Source: Rivihabitans pingtungensis
GTDB lineage: Bacteria; Pseudomonadota; Gammaproteobacteria; Burkholderiales; Aquaspirillaceae
NCBI RefSeq assembly: GCF_003201855.1
Contig: NZ_QJKI01000003.1
Location: 62,001-126,000 of the forward strand
DNA: 64,000 bases
Direction: 5' to 3'
In this document: piece by piece, positions 54,358 through 63,065 of the stretch
Position numbering within the stretch: the stretch's first letter is position 1
Layout: every line of letters begins with the position of its first letter
The notes under the pieces: generated by a model
Told to the model about the DNA's origin: nothing
Database searches by the model: none
Seen by the model: only the letters and a program-made list of their open reading frames with translations
Program-made: the position numbers and the translations under genes

Positions 54358-56110
54358 GTTGCGGCTCCTTGAATTGCAGACGGTGCAGGGTGGCGTAAAC
54401 GCCATCCAGCGCCAACAGCTCGGCGTGGGCGCCCACTTCCACAATGCGACCCTGTTGCATCACCACGATGCGATCAGCATTTTCAATGGTGGACAGCCGA
54501 TGCGCAATCACAATCGTGGTGCGGTTCTCCATCAGCCGCTCCAGCGCGGCTTGCACCAGCCGTTCGGACTGGGTGTCCAGCGCGCTGGTGGCTTCGTCCA
54601 GAATCAGCACCGGCGCGTTTTTCAGCAGCGCGCGGGCAATCGCCAGTCGCTGGCGCTGGCCGCCGGAGAGACGCACGCCGTTTTCGCCAATCAGCGTGTC
54701 AAAGCCCTGCGGCATGGCCTCGATAAAGTCCAGCGCATTGGCGGCGCGCGCCGCCTCGATGATTTGCTCGCGGTTGACCTGTTCAAAGCAGCCATAGGCG
54801 ATATTGGCGGCCACGCTGTCGTTGAACAGCGTCACATCCTGGCTGACCATGGCAATGTGGCTGCGCAGATTGGCCAAGCGCAGCTCGGCCAGCGGCACGT
54901 CGTCCAGCAGGATTTGCCCGGCGCTGGGGTCATAAAAGCGCGGCAAGAGGTTGACCAGCGTGGTTTTGCCGCTGCCCGAACTGCCCACCAGGGCCACGGT
55001 TTCGCCGGGGGCAATATGCAAATCAATTGCCGACAGCGCCTCGCGCTCGGCCTTGGGGTAGCAAAAGCCCACTTGATTAAAGTCCAGCTTGCCGCGCGGC
55101 TGCTTCAGCTCGCGCGTGCCGGGGTCGTGCTCGCTGGCTTCATCCAGAAAGCCAAACACGCTCTCGGCGGCGGCCAGGCCTTTTTGCAGCGATTGGTTAA
55201 TGCTGGTGATGCGCTTGACCGGGGCAAACAGCATGATCATCGCCGTCAGAAACGACATGAAATCGCCAGCGGTAAACTGGTTGTGGCTGGCGCGCAGGCT
55301 GGCAAAGTAGATGATCACCGCCAGCGCCACCGAGACAATCAGCTGGGTGATGCCGGTGTTGGACGACGAGGTCGCCGCCTGCTTGACGCCGTTCTGGCGC
55401 AGTTGATTGGCGGCGGCCATAAAGCGGCGCAACTCGTAGGGCGCGCCGCCATACACCTTGACCACGCGCTGACAGTCGATGGATTCGCCCAGCACCTGGG
55501 TCATCTGCCCCATGGTGGCCTGGTTTTGCCGCGACAGCGCACGCAGGCGACGGCCAACGTAGCGGATACTGATGCCCACCACCGGAATCATGGTCAGGCA
55601 GATCAAGGTCAGCTGCCAATCGGTGTAAAACAGCAGCGCCAGCAGGCCGAGGATGGTGATGCCATCCTTCACCGTCACGGTGATGATGTTAAAGCCGGCT
55701 TCGGTGACTTGATTGACGTCGTAGGCGATGCGCGACAGCACACGGCCCGAGGCGTTGTCGTCGTAGTAGCTGACCGGCAGACGCAACAGCTTGCTGAACA
55801 TCTCTTCGCGCAGCCGCATCACCAGATGCCCGGCCAGCCAGGTGGTGGAGTAATCATTGATAAAGCTGGTGAGGCCGCGCAGCAAGAACAGGCCAACAAT
55901 GGCCACCGGCGTCCAGATCATGCGCTCGGGGTCGCGCTCGACAAAACCGCCATCCACCAGCGGTTTCATCAGTCGGGCAAACGCCGGCTCGGTGGCAGCC
56001 GCCACGGCCAGCGCCAGCAGCGACAGGGCAAATAACCGCCAGTATTGCTTGAGATAGCCAAACAGACGCTTGTACAGGCCAAAGCTGTTGATGGCGTGGG
56101 GGTCGGACAT
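54350..56110 (-). CDS. msbA: Lipid A export ABC transporter MsbA
   Basis: 586-residue half-transporter that flips lipid A-core across the inner membrane. Six helices occupy residues 20-310 and the ATPase domain follows. Walker A is VGSSGSGKTTLVNL near 380, the signature LSGGQRQRLAIARALL near 483, Walker B VLILDEATSALD near 503, and the switch His is in VIAHRLST near 537. Family length (about 580) is exact. It heads a seven-gene operon of core-assembly enzymes, so flippase and core synthesis are co-expressed. An AT-rich island lies upstream. Confidence 0.96.
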   Translation of the reverse strand: MSDPHAINSFGLYKRLFGYLKQYWRLFALSLLALAVAAATEPAFARLMKPLVDGGFVERDPERMIWTPVAIVGLFLLRGLTSFINDYSTTWLAGHLVMRLREEMFSKLLRLPVSYYDDNASGRVLSRIAYDVNQVTEAGFNIITVTVKDGITILGLLALLFYTDWQLTLICLTMIPVVGISIRYVGRRLRALSRQNQATMGQMTQVLGESIDCQRVVKVYGGAPYELRRFMAAANQLRQNGVKQAATSSSNTGITQLIVSVALAVIIYFASLRASHNQFTAGDFMSFLTAMIMLFAPVKRITSINQSLQKGLAAAESVFGFLDEASEHDPGTRELKQPRGKLDFNQVGFCYPKAEREALSAIDLHIAPGETVALVGSSGSGKTTLVNLLPRFYDPSAGQILLDDVPLAELRLANLRSHIAMVSQDVTLFNDSVAANIAYGCFEQVNREQIIEAARAANALDFIEAMPQGFDTLIGENGVRLSGGQRQRLAIARALLKNAPVLILDEATSALDTQSERLVQAALERLMENRTTIVIAHRLSTIENADRIVVMQQGRIVEVGAHAELLALDGVYATLHRLQFKEPQHG

Positions 56111-56486
56111 GGTGAGAAAGTCGCGATGAAAACCGCTGATTGTAGCGTAAAACCGTTGTTCGGGGCGCGCGCTTGCGTTGCCACGCCGGCAAGAATTTCC
56201 GGCATTGCGGCAAAATATGCCATTTCAGCTTTTTTTGGCTTTGCGCTTGATATTGGCCGGCAAAAAATACCTGTTTGTTTTTGTGTCAGCCGCTGAGAAA
56301 CTCATGTTGTAAGATTTTTGATGGATGATGCGCTTTAATTGAGGGTTGAAACGTAGAAACAGCTCTCATTTCGGAGCGTGTGTGTTCGGCTGTGGGCTTT
56401 CTTGCAGCGCGACTCTGTATTTTTAATATTTGAATCAATGTGTTGTGTTGTTGGTGTTTGAGTGGTGTGATTTGGTGTTTATACGG

Positions 56487-56506
56487 TGCGGAAAAAATTT
56501 TCCGCA
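56487..56506. promoter_or_regulatory. Perfect AT-core palindrome
   Basis: TGCGGAAAA, AA, TTTTCCGCA: a 20-base dyad (56487-56506) upstream of msbA. It could be a dimeric-regulator operator. The A6/T4 core also makes it a weak bidirectional terminator. Confidence 0.35.
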
Positions 56507-56604
56507 TCCCGGCAAATATTGCCGCCACGCAGAAAACATAAAACACTGTCGCGGTCGCTGCGTAAATTTTGTTAAAAATTTGTTTGGGTGCGTATAAAAA
56601 CGCA

Positions 56605-56631
56605 TTGACGAATATATGTGGGCGATATAAT
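56605..56631 (+). promoter_or_regulatory. Candidate orphan promoter in the AT-rich island
   Basis: TTGACG (56605-56610) and consensus TATAAT (56626-56631) with a 15-base spacer. It points right, away from msbA, toward a stem-loop region without a gene. Confidence 0.45.
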
Positions 56632-56694
56632 CTGATTTTACCGATCAGCCATGCACGGCTGGTAAATACCAAGGGCGTAGCCCAGGTTCGAATG

Positions 56695-56720
56695 GATGAT
56701 GCTCAAACATGAGCATCATC
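56695..56720 (+). other. 10-base perfect hairpin, possible RNA element
   Basis: GATGATGCTC / GAGCATCATC with a 6-base loop, 64 bases downstream of the orphan -10 box. There is no T run, so it is not a standard terminator. It could be part of a structured RNA. Confidence 0.4.
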
Positions 56721-56866
56721 ACAGATTCGTCCAGGTATTTGACGCGTGCTGGCGGCGGTCCTGGCGCCCGATTGGGGGCGCCACTTTCTTGATGTGCTGT
56801 TTTTTGGTTGGCGCATTGCCTACCTTGCCCCGGGCGAAAGCGTCGCCTGCCGAACACACATCAACA

Positions 56867-56906
56867 AAAAACCCCGTCAGGCCCATGCTGGCCTGACGGG
56901 GTTTTG
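56867..56906 (-). terminator. Strong bidirectional terminator after tolQ
   Basis: AAAACCCCGTCAGGCC pairs with GGCCTGACGGGGTTTT across a short loop, giving T runs on either strand. It begins 18 bases past the tolQ stop, so tolQ transcription ends here and no tolR can be co-transcribed. Confidence 0.85.
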
Positions 56907-56923
56907 TCTTGTGGGCTTGGCCG

Positions 56924-57613
56924 TCAGTTGCTGTGGCCGCGTGCCGCCTGGCGTTGCAGGATGTTGGAAAATTCTTCGCCAAAGGTGTCAAAGCGGGTGG
57001 CAAAGCGGTCGGTGTCGTGGGCAAAGCGGTTATACGCCACCACCGCCGGGATGGCGGCAAACAGGCCAATCGCCGTGGCGATCAGCGCCTCGGCAATGCC
57101 GGGCGCCACGGTGGACAAGGTTGCGCTGCCGGCGTTACCCAGGCCAATAAAGGCATGCATGATGCCCCACACCGTGCCAAACAGACCAATATACGGGCTG
57201 ACCGAGCCCACGGTGGCCAAAAACGCCGTGTGGCGATCCAGCTCGTCCAGCTCGCGTTGCGCCGCCGCCTTCATTGCCCGGCGGGTGCCGTCCATCAGGT
57301 CGGACAACTCCACCCCACCCTGACGACGCAGCTTGATAAATTCACCAAAGCCGGCCTGGAAGATTTTTTCCATGCCCATGCTGTTCTGGTTGGCGCTGAC
57401 GCGCTGGTACATGCTGTTCAGATCCGCGCCGCTCCAGAAGGTGCGCTCGAAATCATCGGTGCTGCGCCCCACGGCGCGCAGGGTGATCAGCTTGCTGACG
57501 ATAAAGCTCCACGAAATCACCGACAGCGCCACCAGCAGCGCCATGATCAACTGCACCGGCAGGCTGGCGTGCATGATCAGCGAGATCATCGACAGGGAAT
57601 TTCCACTTTCCAC
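56924..57613 (-). CDS. tolQ: TolQ-type proton-channel subunit (MotA/TolQ/ExbB)
   Basis: 229-residue inner-membrane protein with three helices: near residues 15-37, 135-160 and 170-195. The family pattern is FLATVGSVSPYIGLFGTVW and GIAEALIATAIGLFAAIPAV. TolQ with TolR converts proton flow into force on TolA for outer-membrane constriction. GTG 57613 (VESGNSLSM) is taken as start; ATG 57589 is an alternative. It lies 31 bases after tsaC. No tolR, tolA, tolB or pal follows, because a terminator closes the transcript. ExbB is an alternative identity. Confidence 0.82.
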   Translation of the reverse strand: MESGNSLSMISLIMHASLPVQLIMALLVALSVISWSFIVSKLITLRAVGRSTDDFERTFWSGADLNSMYQRVSANQNSMGMEKIFQAGFGEFIKLRRQGGVELSDLMDGTRRAMKAAAQRELDELDRHTAFLATVGSVSPYIGLFGTVWGIMHAFIGLGNAGSATLSTVAPGIAEALIATAIGLFAAIPAVVAYNRFAHDTDRFATRFDTFGEEFSNILQRQAARGHSN

Positions 57614-57644
57614 GGTGTCTGGGTCCTTGTTGAACGGGCGGGCG

Positions 57645-58205
57645 TTAGCGCAACACGCGCCCGGTTGCAAAATCAATGATGGCAGAAGGCTTGCGGCGCT
57701 TGCCAATCTGGCCGGGCAGCACCGACACGGCTGCACCAAACGTTTGCCGACAGGCGCGACCGGTTTTCAGCGCGCGCTGTCCGGCCAGATTGGCCGAGGT
57801 GGACACCAGCGCGCTGCCCAGCAAGCGGCACAGCCGTGCCGTCTCGGGATGGGCGGTGATGCGCACCGCCAGTTTGCGGTGACGGCCGCGCAATAGCGGC
57901 AACACCCGCCGGGAAGCCGGCAGCAATAAAGTCACCGGGCCGGGCCAGTAATCGGCCAGGCGTGCCTGCTGTTCACGGCTGAGCGGCGCCACATACGGCG
58001 CCAGTTGCGCCCAGTTCGCCCCCACCACAATCATGCCTTTGTGCATCGGCCGACGCTTGAGCGCCAGAATGCGGCGCAGGCCGGTTGCCGAGGCCGGATG
58101 GCAGCCCAGGCCAAAGCAGGATTCGGTGGGATAGGCCAGCACACCGCCACGGGCCAGGCGGGCGCGGGCGTGCTGAAGCAGGGAGGAGCCAAGGGTGCGC
58201 AACAT
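57645..58205 (-). CDS. tsaC: L-threonylcarbamoyladenylate synthase (TsaC/YrdC)
   Basis: 186-residue YrdC-domain protein that makes threonylcarbamoyl-AMP for the t6A modification of ANN-decoding tRNAs. Landmarks are VLAYPTESCFGLGC near residue 23, LKRRPMHKGMIVV near 49, YWPGPVTLLLPA near 86 and LVSTSANLAGQ near 133. The short length is TsaC-type rather than Sua5 with its extra domain. It is followed by tolQ after 31 bases, probably in one operon. Confidence 0.92.
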   Translation of the reverse strand: MLRTLGSSLLQHARARLARGGVLAYPTESCFGLGCHPASATGLRRILALKRRPMHKGMIVVGANWAQLAPYVAPLSREQQARLADYWPGPVTLLLPASRRVLPLLRGRHRKLAVRITAHPETARLCRLLGSALVSTSANLAGQRALKTGRACRQTFGAAVSVLPGQIGKRRKPSAIIDFATGRVLR

Positions 58206-58398
58206 CAGTCAGAAAGCAGGTAAAAGAGTATTGTGGCAGAAGCGGGCGCGAACACGCCAATTATCGCGGCAAAGCGCCACTGACACGCTGATGGGCAAGG
58301 CGTGTGCGCGGGTGCTTTATCTGCGCGTGGCCAGACAGACCGGAACGCGCGGGGAAAGTTCGCATGGTGCGGCCAACTTGCCGGCATGCGCCGCCCAC

Positions 58399-58427
58399 AA
58401 AAAAACGGCGCATCACAGATACGCCGT
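58399..58427 (-). terminator. Intrinsic terminator after ompW
   Basis: On the minus strand ACGGCG / CGCCGT with an 11-base loop is followed by six or seven T residues, about 76 bases past the ompW stop. Confidence 0.75.
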
Positions 58428-58502
58428 CAAACGAGGGTGCTACACGAGAAAAACTCGTCACGCCGCCGGCCACGCCAGCGGCGGATGAACCTTGAGCGGT
58501 TC

Positions 58503-59147
58503 TTAGAACTTCATGCCAACGCCAACACCGAACACCAGCGGGTTGATTTCCAGGCGACCCAGGTCCACGCCATTGATGGCGCCGCTGTTGCCGGAAGCCT
58601 TGGTGTCGATCCAGATCTTTTTCAGGTCAACGTTCAGGAACACATTCTTGGCAACCGGCACGTCCATACCCACTTGCAGGGCCGGGCCGAAGCTGTTTTT
58701 CTTGATGGACACGCCACCCACTTCAGTGCTCAGGCCACCCGCGCGGTAGAAGCGGGTGTAGTTCAGGCCGGCGCCAACGTACGGGCGAATCGCGCCTTCC
58801 GGGTTGAAGTGGTATTGCAGGGTCAGGGTCGGCGGCAGCACGCTGACCTTGCCGATGGAGCCATTGCCGCCGCCCAGGGCGGTGCGGTTGGCGGTGACGC
58901 TGTGACGCGAGGTGCCCAGGATCAGTTCGGCGCCCACGTTGTTGGTGATCATGTAGGTGAAGTCGAGCTCGGGGATGGTGTCATCCTGCACGCCAGCGCT
59001 CAGCGGGGAGGCCAGCAGACCGGTGGTCTTGACGTCCGGATTGACGTTGATCACGCGAAAGCGAGCAAGGATGTCGCCTTGGGCGGCCATGGCGGCGGAA
59101 GAAGCGAGGGCTGCGCCAGCGCACAGAGCCAATGCGATTTTTTTCAT
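58503..59147 (-). CDS. ompW: OmpW-family outer-membrane protein
   Basis: 214-residue exported eight-stranded beta-barrel. The signal peptide MKKIALALCAGAALASSAAM is cut near residue 22 (AMA before AQG). Mature features are GDILARFRVINVNPD, YMITNNVGAELILGT, LTLQYHFNPEGAIRPYVGA and a C-terminal phenylalanine (GVGVGMKF) for BAM recognition. OmpW proteins form narrow hydrophobic channels for small molecules and respond to oxygen and stress. The start at 59147 has GGAGAGAAAACC upstream. It is transcribed alone. Confidence 0.93.
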   Translation of the reverse strand: MKKIALALCAGAALASSAAMAAQGDILARFRVINVNPDVKTTGLLASPLSAGVQDDTIPELDFTYMITNNVGAELILGTSRHSVTANRTALGGGNGSIGKVSVLPPTLTLQYHFNPEGAIRPYVGAGLNYTRFYRAGGLSTEVGGVSIKKNSFGPALQVGMDVPVAKNVFLNVDLKKIWIDTKASGNSGAINGVDLGRLEINPLVFGVGVGMKF

Positions 59148-59483
59148 GGTTTTCTCTCCTGATGTTCCCGATATCAAACGGTGTGTTTGGGGTTACCCTG
59201 TCATGGCCCGGCAGATGGCGTTGCCTCCGGCTGTCGTTTGGCTGCTGCCACACCCCCCATGCTTAGGTCATGAATGCTAGCAAAAGAATGCCCTTGCATT
59301 CTTGATCTGACGCAAATTAACGCCCTGCGCCGTCGGCAAACTGCAACACTGTCTGAAAAAAACCACACTGACAGTAGCGGAATTGCCGCCGCGCGCCACA
59401 ATCCGCCAGCCAGCGCGGGGCAGCAGCAGCGCCCCGGCTTTCTGCTAGACTCGCGCCTTGTCCTGCACAAAACGAGTTGCCCC
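59148..59483. other. Divergent region between ompW and ubiD
   Basis: 336 bases that must hold both promoters. A perfect hairpin AAGAATGC / GCATTCTT with a 4-base loop (59284-59303) sits mid-way and may be an operator or terminator. A TTGAT half-site lies beside it, but a full FNR box is not seen. Confidence 0.5.
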
Positions 59484-61007
59484 ATGAAATACCGCGATCT
59501 GCGCGACTTCATCGCCCAACTGCAAGCCATGGGCGAATTGCGCCGCATTGATACACCGGTGTCCACCCGGCTGGAAATGACCGAAATCTGTGACCGCGTG
59601 CTGCGCGCGGGCGGCCCGGCGCTGCTGTTCACCCGGCCGCAAGGCCACAGCATGCCGGTGCTGGGCAATCTGTTTGGCACGCCGCGCCGGGTGGCGCTGG
59701 GCATGGGCGCCGAAGAAGTGTCGGCGCTGCGCGACATCGGCAAGCTGCTGTCCTACCTGAAAGAACCCGAGCCGCCCAAGGGGCTGAAAGATTTGTGGGA
59801 CAAATGGCCGGTGTTCAAAAACGTGCTGAACATGGCGCCAAAAACCATCCGCCATGCGCCCTGTCAGGAAGAAGTGCTGGAAGGTGAGCAGGTTGATCTG
59901 GGCCGCTTGCCGGTGCAGCACTGCTGGCCGGGCGATGTGGCGCCGCTGATCACCTGGGGCTTGACCGTCACGCGCGGACCGCACAAAAAGCGCCAGAACC
60001 TGGGCATTTATCGCCAGCAGGTGATTGGCCGCAATCAGGTGATCATGCGCTGGCTGGCGCATCGCGGCGGCGCGCTGGATTTTCGTGAGCACAAACGCGC
60101 CCACCCCGGCCAGCCGTTTGCCGTGTCGGTGGTGCTGGGCTGCGACCCGGCCACCATCCTGGGCGCGGTCACGCCGGTGCCGGACACCTTGTCGGAATAT
60201 CAATTTGCCGGCCTGTTGCGCGGCGACCGCACCGAGCTCACCCAGTGCCTCGGCAATGAGCTCACCGTGCCGGCCTACGCCGAAATCGTGCTGGAAGGCC
60301 GGCTGACCCCGGTCGAGCCGGGCTTTGCCGGGGTGAGTGAACATGGCGTGCCGCTGAAAGAGCAAGAAGGCTTTCTGGCGGCGCTGGAAGGCCCGTATGG
60401 CGACCACACCGGCTATTACAACGAGCAGGATTGGTTTCCGGTGTTCACCATCGACCGCATCACCCGCCGCCGCGAGGCGATTTACCACAGCACCTACACC
60501 GGCAAGCCGATCGACGAGCCGGCGGTGCTGGGCGTGGCGCTGAACGAGGTGTTCGTGCCCATCCTGCAAAAGCAGTTTCCGGAAATCGTCGATTTCTACC
60601 TGCCGCCAGAGGGTTGCAGCTATCGCATGGCGGTGGTCAGCATCAAAAAGCAATACCCCGGCCACGCCAAGCGGGTGATGATGGGGGTGTGGAGCTTTTT
60701 GCGGCAGTTCATGTACACCAAGTTCATCGTGGTGGTGGACGAGGACATCAACACCCGCGACTGGAACGAAGTGATCTGGGCGATCACCACGCGCATGGAC
60801 CCGGTGCGCGACACCGTGCTGGTGGAAAACACCCCGATTGACTATCTGGACTTCGCCAGCCCGATTTCCGGGCTGGGCGGCAAGATGGGGCTGGACGCCA
60901 CCAACAAGCACCCCGGCGAAACCTCGCGCGAGTGGGGCACGCCGATTGTGATGGATACCGCAGTCAAGGCGCGGGTGGACGCCATGTGGGGCGAGTTGGG
61001 CCTGTAA
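59484..61007 (+). CDS. ubiD: 3-octaprenyl-4-hydroxybenzoate decarboxylase UbiD
   Basis: 507-residue prenylated-FMN decarboxylase of ubiquinone synthesis. It begins [19 protein letters not shown]. It contains the cofactor-binding stretch [19 protein letters not shown] near residue 170, [16 protein letters not shown] near 225, and [19 protein letters not shown] near 345. The length is close to E. coli UbiD (497). It needs UbiX for its cofactor, which is not in this window. The start at 59484 is the family start. Confidence 0.95.
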   Translation: MKYRDLRDFIAQLQAMGELRRIDTPVSTRLEMTEICDRVLRAGGPALLFTRPQGHSMPVLGNLFGTPRRVALGMGAEEVSALRDIGKLLSYLKEPEPPKGLKDLWDKWPVFKNVLNMAPKTIRHAPCQEEVLEGEQVDLGRLPVQHCWPGDVAPLITWGLTVTRGPHKKRQNLGIYRQQVIGRNQVIMRWLAHRGGALDFREHKRAHPGQPFAVSVVLGCDPATILGAVTPVPDTLSEYQFAGLLRGDRTELTQCLGNELTVPAYAEIVLEGRLTPVEPGFAGVSEHGVPLKEQEGFLAALEGPYGDHTGYYNEQDWFPVFTIDRITRRREAIYHSTYTGKPIDEPAVLGVALNEVFVPILQKQFPEIVDFYLPPEGCSYRMAVVSIKKQYPGHAKRVMMGVWSFLRQFMYTKFIVVVDEDINTRDWNEVIWAITTRMDPVRDTVLVENTPIDYLDFASPISGLGGKMGLDATNKHPGETSREWGTPIVMDTAVKARVDAMWGELGL

Positions 61008-61026
61008 ACCCGCCCCACATGGCAGA

Positions 61027-61064
61027 GCCTGGTGGGCAGGGAGCAATGCACCAGCCCACCAGGC
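61027..61064. terminator. Hairpin between convergent ubiD and TSUP gene
   Basis: GCCTGGTGGGC (61027-61037) and GCCCACCAGGC (61054-61064) are perfect 11-base complements across a 16-base loop, between the two stop codons. Confidence 0.65.
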
Positions 61065-61076
61065 GGGGAGACGACG

Positions 61077-61877
61077 CTAGGCCAGGGCTTTGATCAGCAA
61101 TTGGCTGGCCATCACCACCATCAGCAAGGCAAACAGCTTTTTCAGCTTGGCCACCGGCAGCCGGTGCGCCAGCCGCGCGCCCATCGGCGCGGTGGCCATG
61201 GTGATCAGGCATAGCGTGGCCACCGCCGGCAAATACACAAAGCCCACGGTGTAGGCCGGCAAATCGCCGCGCCCCCAGCCGCTGGCCATATAGCCCAGCG
61301 CGCCAGAAAACGCGATGGGCCAGCCCAGCGCCGCGCTGGTGGCGATGGCGCGCTTGAGCGGAATATTGCACCAGCTCATGAACGGCACGCTCATCGAGCC
61401 GCCGCCGATGCCGACAAAACTCGACACCACGCCAATGCCCAGCCCCACGCCGCCCAGGCCCACCGCGCCGGGCAGGGTGCGGCTGGCCTTGGGTTTGGCG
61501 TCCAGCAGCATTTGCGCGGCAATCAGGTAGGCGTAAACAATAAAAAACCAGCGCAGCTCACGGCTGGGCAGCAGCCCGGCCAACTGCGTGCCCAGCAGCG
61601 TGCCCAGCACAATGGCCGGGGCAAAGCGGCGCACAATCGCCCAATCCACCGCGCCGTGCCGATGATGAGCGCGCACCGAAGAAAAACTGGTGAACACCAT
61701 CACCGCCAGTGAGGTGCCCAGCGCCATATGCTGCACATGGGCATGCATGCCGCTGCCTTCCATCACCCATACCAGCACCGGCACCAACACCAGGCCGCCG
61801 CCCACGCCCAGCAAGCCGGCCAACAGCCCGGCCACCACGCCCATGCCGGCCAAGGCCAGCAACATCAATGCGCTCAT
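61077..61877 (-). CDS. TSUP-family (TauE/SafE) permease
   Basis: 266-residue membrane protein with about eight spans. The family glycine motif appears twice: LAGLLAGLLGVGGGLVLVP near residue 14 and GVVSSFVGIGGGSMSVPF near 150. Members export sulfite, sulfoacetate or related sulfur compounds. The substrate here is unknown. Its ATG overlaps the stop of the fau gene by 4 bases (ATGA), so the two are co-translated. The start at 61877 is set by that overlap. Confidence 0.9.
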   Translation of the reverse strand: MSALMLLALAGMGVVAGLLAGLLGVGGGLVLVPVLVWVMEGSGMHAHVQHMALGTSLAVMVFTSFSSVRAHHRHGAVDWAIVRRFAPAIVLGTLLGTQLAGLLPSRELRWFFIVYAYLIAAQMLLDAKPKASRTLPGAVGLGGVGLGIGVVSSFVGIGGGSMSVPFMSWCNIPLKRAIATSAALGWPIAFSGALGYMASGWGRGDLPAYTVGFVYLPAVATLCLITMATAPMGARLAHRLPVAKLKKLFALLMVVMASQLLIKALA

Positions 61878-62485
61878 GCGGCCTCCTGCGCGGTCCATAC
61901 CCGGCTGACGCCATGTTCGGTAACCACGGCGTCCAGACGCTGGTCCCACGCTTCGCACGGCACTTCCGCCAGCCGCTGCGCGGCATAAGCCAGGCCAATC
62001 AACTTGGCGCGGCCTGGCCGCGCGCGCAGCGCCGCCAGGGTGGCGTCGTAAAATCCGCCGCCCTGGCCCAAGCGGCGGCCGGCGGCGTCAAAACCCAACA
62101 AGGGCAGCAGCACATGGGTGGCGCGGCTGAGCGGCACGCGCGGGCCCAGGCATTCGGGGATGCCATAGCGGTTGGCGCGCCAGCGCGGGCGGGCGTCCAG
62201 CGCGGTAAAGCGCAGCCGCCGGCCGCGCGCCGGCACCACCGGCAGCAGCACGCGACAGCCGCGCGCGCGCGCGGCGCTCAGCAAGGGACGGGTGTCGATT
62301 TCGCTGCCGTGGCTCAGATAGGCGGCCAGGGTGTGTTCGCGGCGCAGCCAGCGCCGGCAGTGGCGCGCCAGCGCCAGCGCTGCCTGGCGGCGGTAGCGCG
62401 GCGACAAGGCCAGCCGGCGGCGGCGCAGTTCGGCGCGCAGGGCGGTTTTGCGGGCGGGAAGATCAAGCTCAGGCGCATCGGCCAT
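61874..62485 (-). CDS. fau: 5-formyltetrahydrofolate cyclo-ligase
   Basis: 203-residue enzyme that recycles 5-formyl-THF to 5,10-methenyl-THF with ATP. It has the substrate-loop pattern RRLGQGGGFYDATLA near residue 148, the N-terminal RKTALRAELRRRRLAL helix, and a GIPECLG region. Its place directly after 6S RNA and zapA is one of the best conserved neighbourhoods in beta- and gammaproteobacteria. The start at 62485 is by homology; 16 upstream codons run through the 6S terminator. Confidence 0.93.
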   Translation of the reverse strand: MADAPELDLPARKTALRAELRRRRLALSPRYRRQAALALARHCRRWLRREHTLAAYLSHGSEIDTRPLLSAARARGCRVLLPVVPARGRRLRFTALDARPRWRANRYGIPECLGPRVPLSRATHVLLPLLGFDAAGRRLGQGGGFYDATLAALRARPGRAKLIGLAYAAQRLAEVPCEAWDQRLDAVVTEHGVSRVWTAQEAA

Positions 62486-62500
62486 GGGGCGCGCTCCAGA

Positions 62501-62537
62501 AACGAAAACGCCTTGTGTGAGTAACTCACACAAGGCG
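62501..62537 (-). terminator. Terminator after 6S RNA
   Basis: A 29-base palindrome (62509-62537) with arms CGCCTTGTGTGAGT / ACTCACACAAGGCG is followed on the minus strand by TTTTCGTT. It lies between the 6S RNA 3' end and fau. Confidence 0.8.
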
Positions 62538-62544
62538 TGGATAG

Positions 62545-62725
62545 GGTCCCCCGCAGATGCCGATCCGGCCGGTCATCCTGAACCTTGCGGATCAGGGGGT
62601 CGCCGGCTTTGCCTGTTGGGCGCGCCGGACAAGCGGCGCGACACGCTGGGGCAATGGGGCTGGCAACCAGTTACCAACTATTGGTTCAAGGAATTTAAGC
62701 CGTTCCGAACACCGCAGGGGAGAAA
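62545..62725 (-). ncRNA. ssrS: 6S RNA
   Basis: About 180 bases on the minus strand between zapA and fau, the usual ssrS site. The 5' CCCCTGCGG pairs with the 3' CTGCGGGGG to close the long rod. Inside, CCTTGAACC pairs with GGTTCAGG to frame the central bubble that mimics an open promoter. 6S RNA binds sigma-70 RNA polymerase and damps transcription in stationary phase. The exact ends are estimated from the stem. A TTGACC box near the zapA stop could be its -35 element. Confidence 0.85.
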
Positions 62726-62744
62726 GAACTTTGACGAATGTCGG

Positions 62745-63065
62745 TCAAAACATGCGATTTTGCTCTAACATGGCTTGATCAATCGTGTCGTTCATGGCGT
62801 CTATTTTACGCTGGATTTCTTCAATGTCCAAGTCTGATGCTGAAGGCGGCGGATTCTTCTGTAATTTCAAGAGGTCATTGGCCAGATTCAGCGCGGCGAT
62901 GATGGCAATTTTGTCCACTTCCACCACGCGGCCGACGTCGCGCACCTCGGCCATGCGCTGTTCCAGCAGCGCCACCGCCTCAACCAGCGAGGCTTGTTCT
63001 TCTTTGGGGCAACCCACGGCAAAGCGCCGTCCCAGCAGGTTGACCTCGATATGCACCTGGCTCAT
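62745..63065 (-). CDS. zapA: Cell division protein ZapA
   Basis: 106-residue FtsZ-associated protein. The N-terminal globular part has VHIEVNLLGRRFAVGCPKE, and a C-terminal coiled coil (about 60-100) follows KIAIIAALNLANDLLKL. It bundles FtsZ filaments at the division site. It overlaps the upstream zapB-like gene by 4 bases, and its stop is about 20 bases before the 6S RNA 5' end. Confidence 0.94.
   Translation of the reverse strand: MSQVHIEVNLLGRRFAVGCPKEEQASLVEAVALLEQRMAEVRDVGRVVEVDKIAIIAALNLANDLLKLQKNPPPSASDLDIEEIQRKIDAMNDTIDQAMLEQNRMF

Larger units (their letters stand above)
56111..56923. other. 813-base AT-rich island between msbA and tolQ
   Basis: GC content falls sharply in 56180-56640 compared with both flanks. 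The segment contains AT-rich palindromes, a promoter-like pair, a 10-base perfect hairpin and a strong terminator near tolQ. A 128-codon minus frame (56286-56672) has an unusual composition and no recognisable domain, and is not called. This may be the scar of an inserted or deleted element. Confidence 0.6.

Noticed and set aside
54131-56035. 634-codon + strand frame opposite msbA
   Set aside because: Antisense to the clear MsbA protein; GQHH-rich composition and no ribosome site.
56286-56672. 128-codon minus frame in the AT-rich island
   Set aside because: No homology recognised, passes through palindromes, and has no ribosome site; could be revisited if transcripts are found.
56682-56694. 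GGTTCGAAT, resembling a tRNA T-loop
   Set aside because: No acceptor stem, anticodon arm or D arm can be built around it.
59284-59320. FNR-type box upstream of ompW
   Set aside because: Only one TTGAT half-site is present; the partner half does not match.
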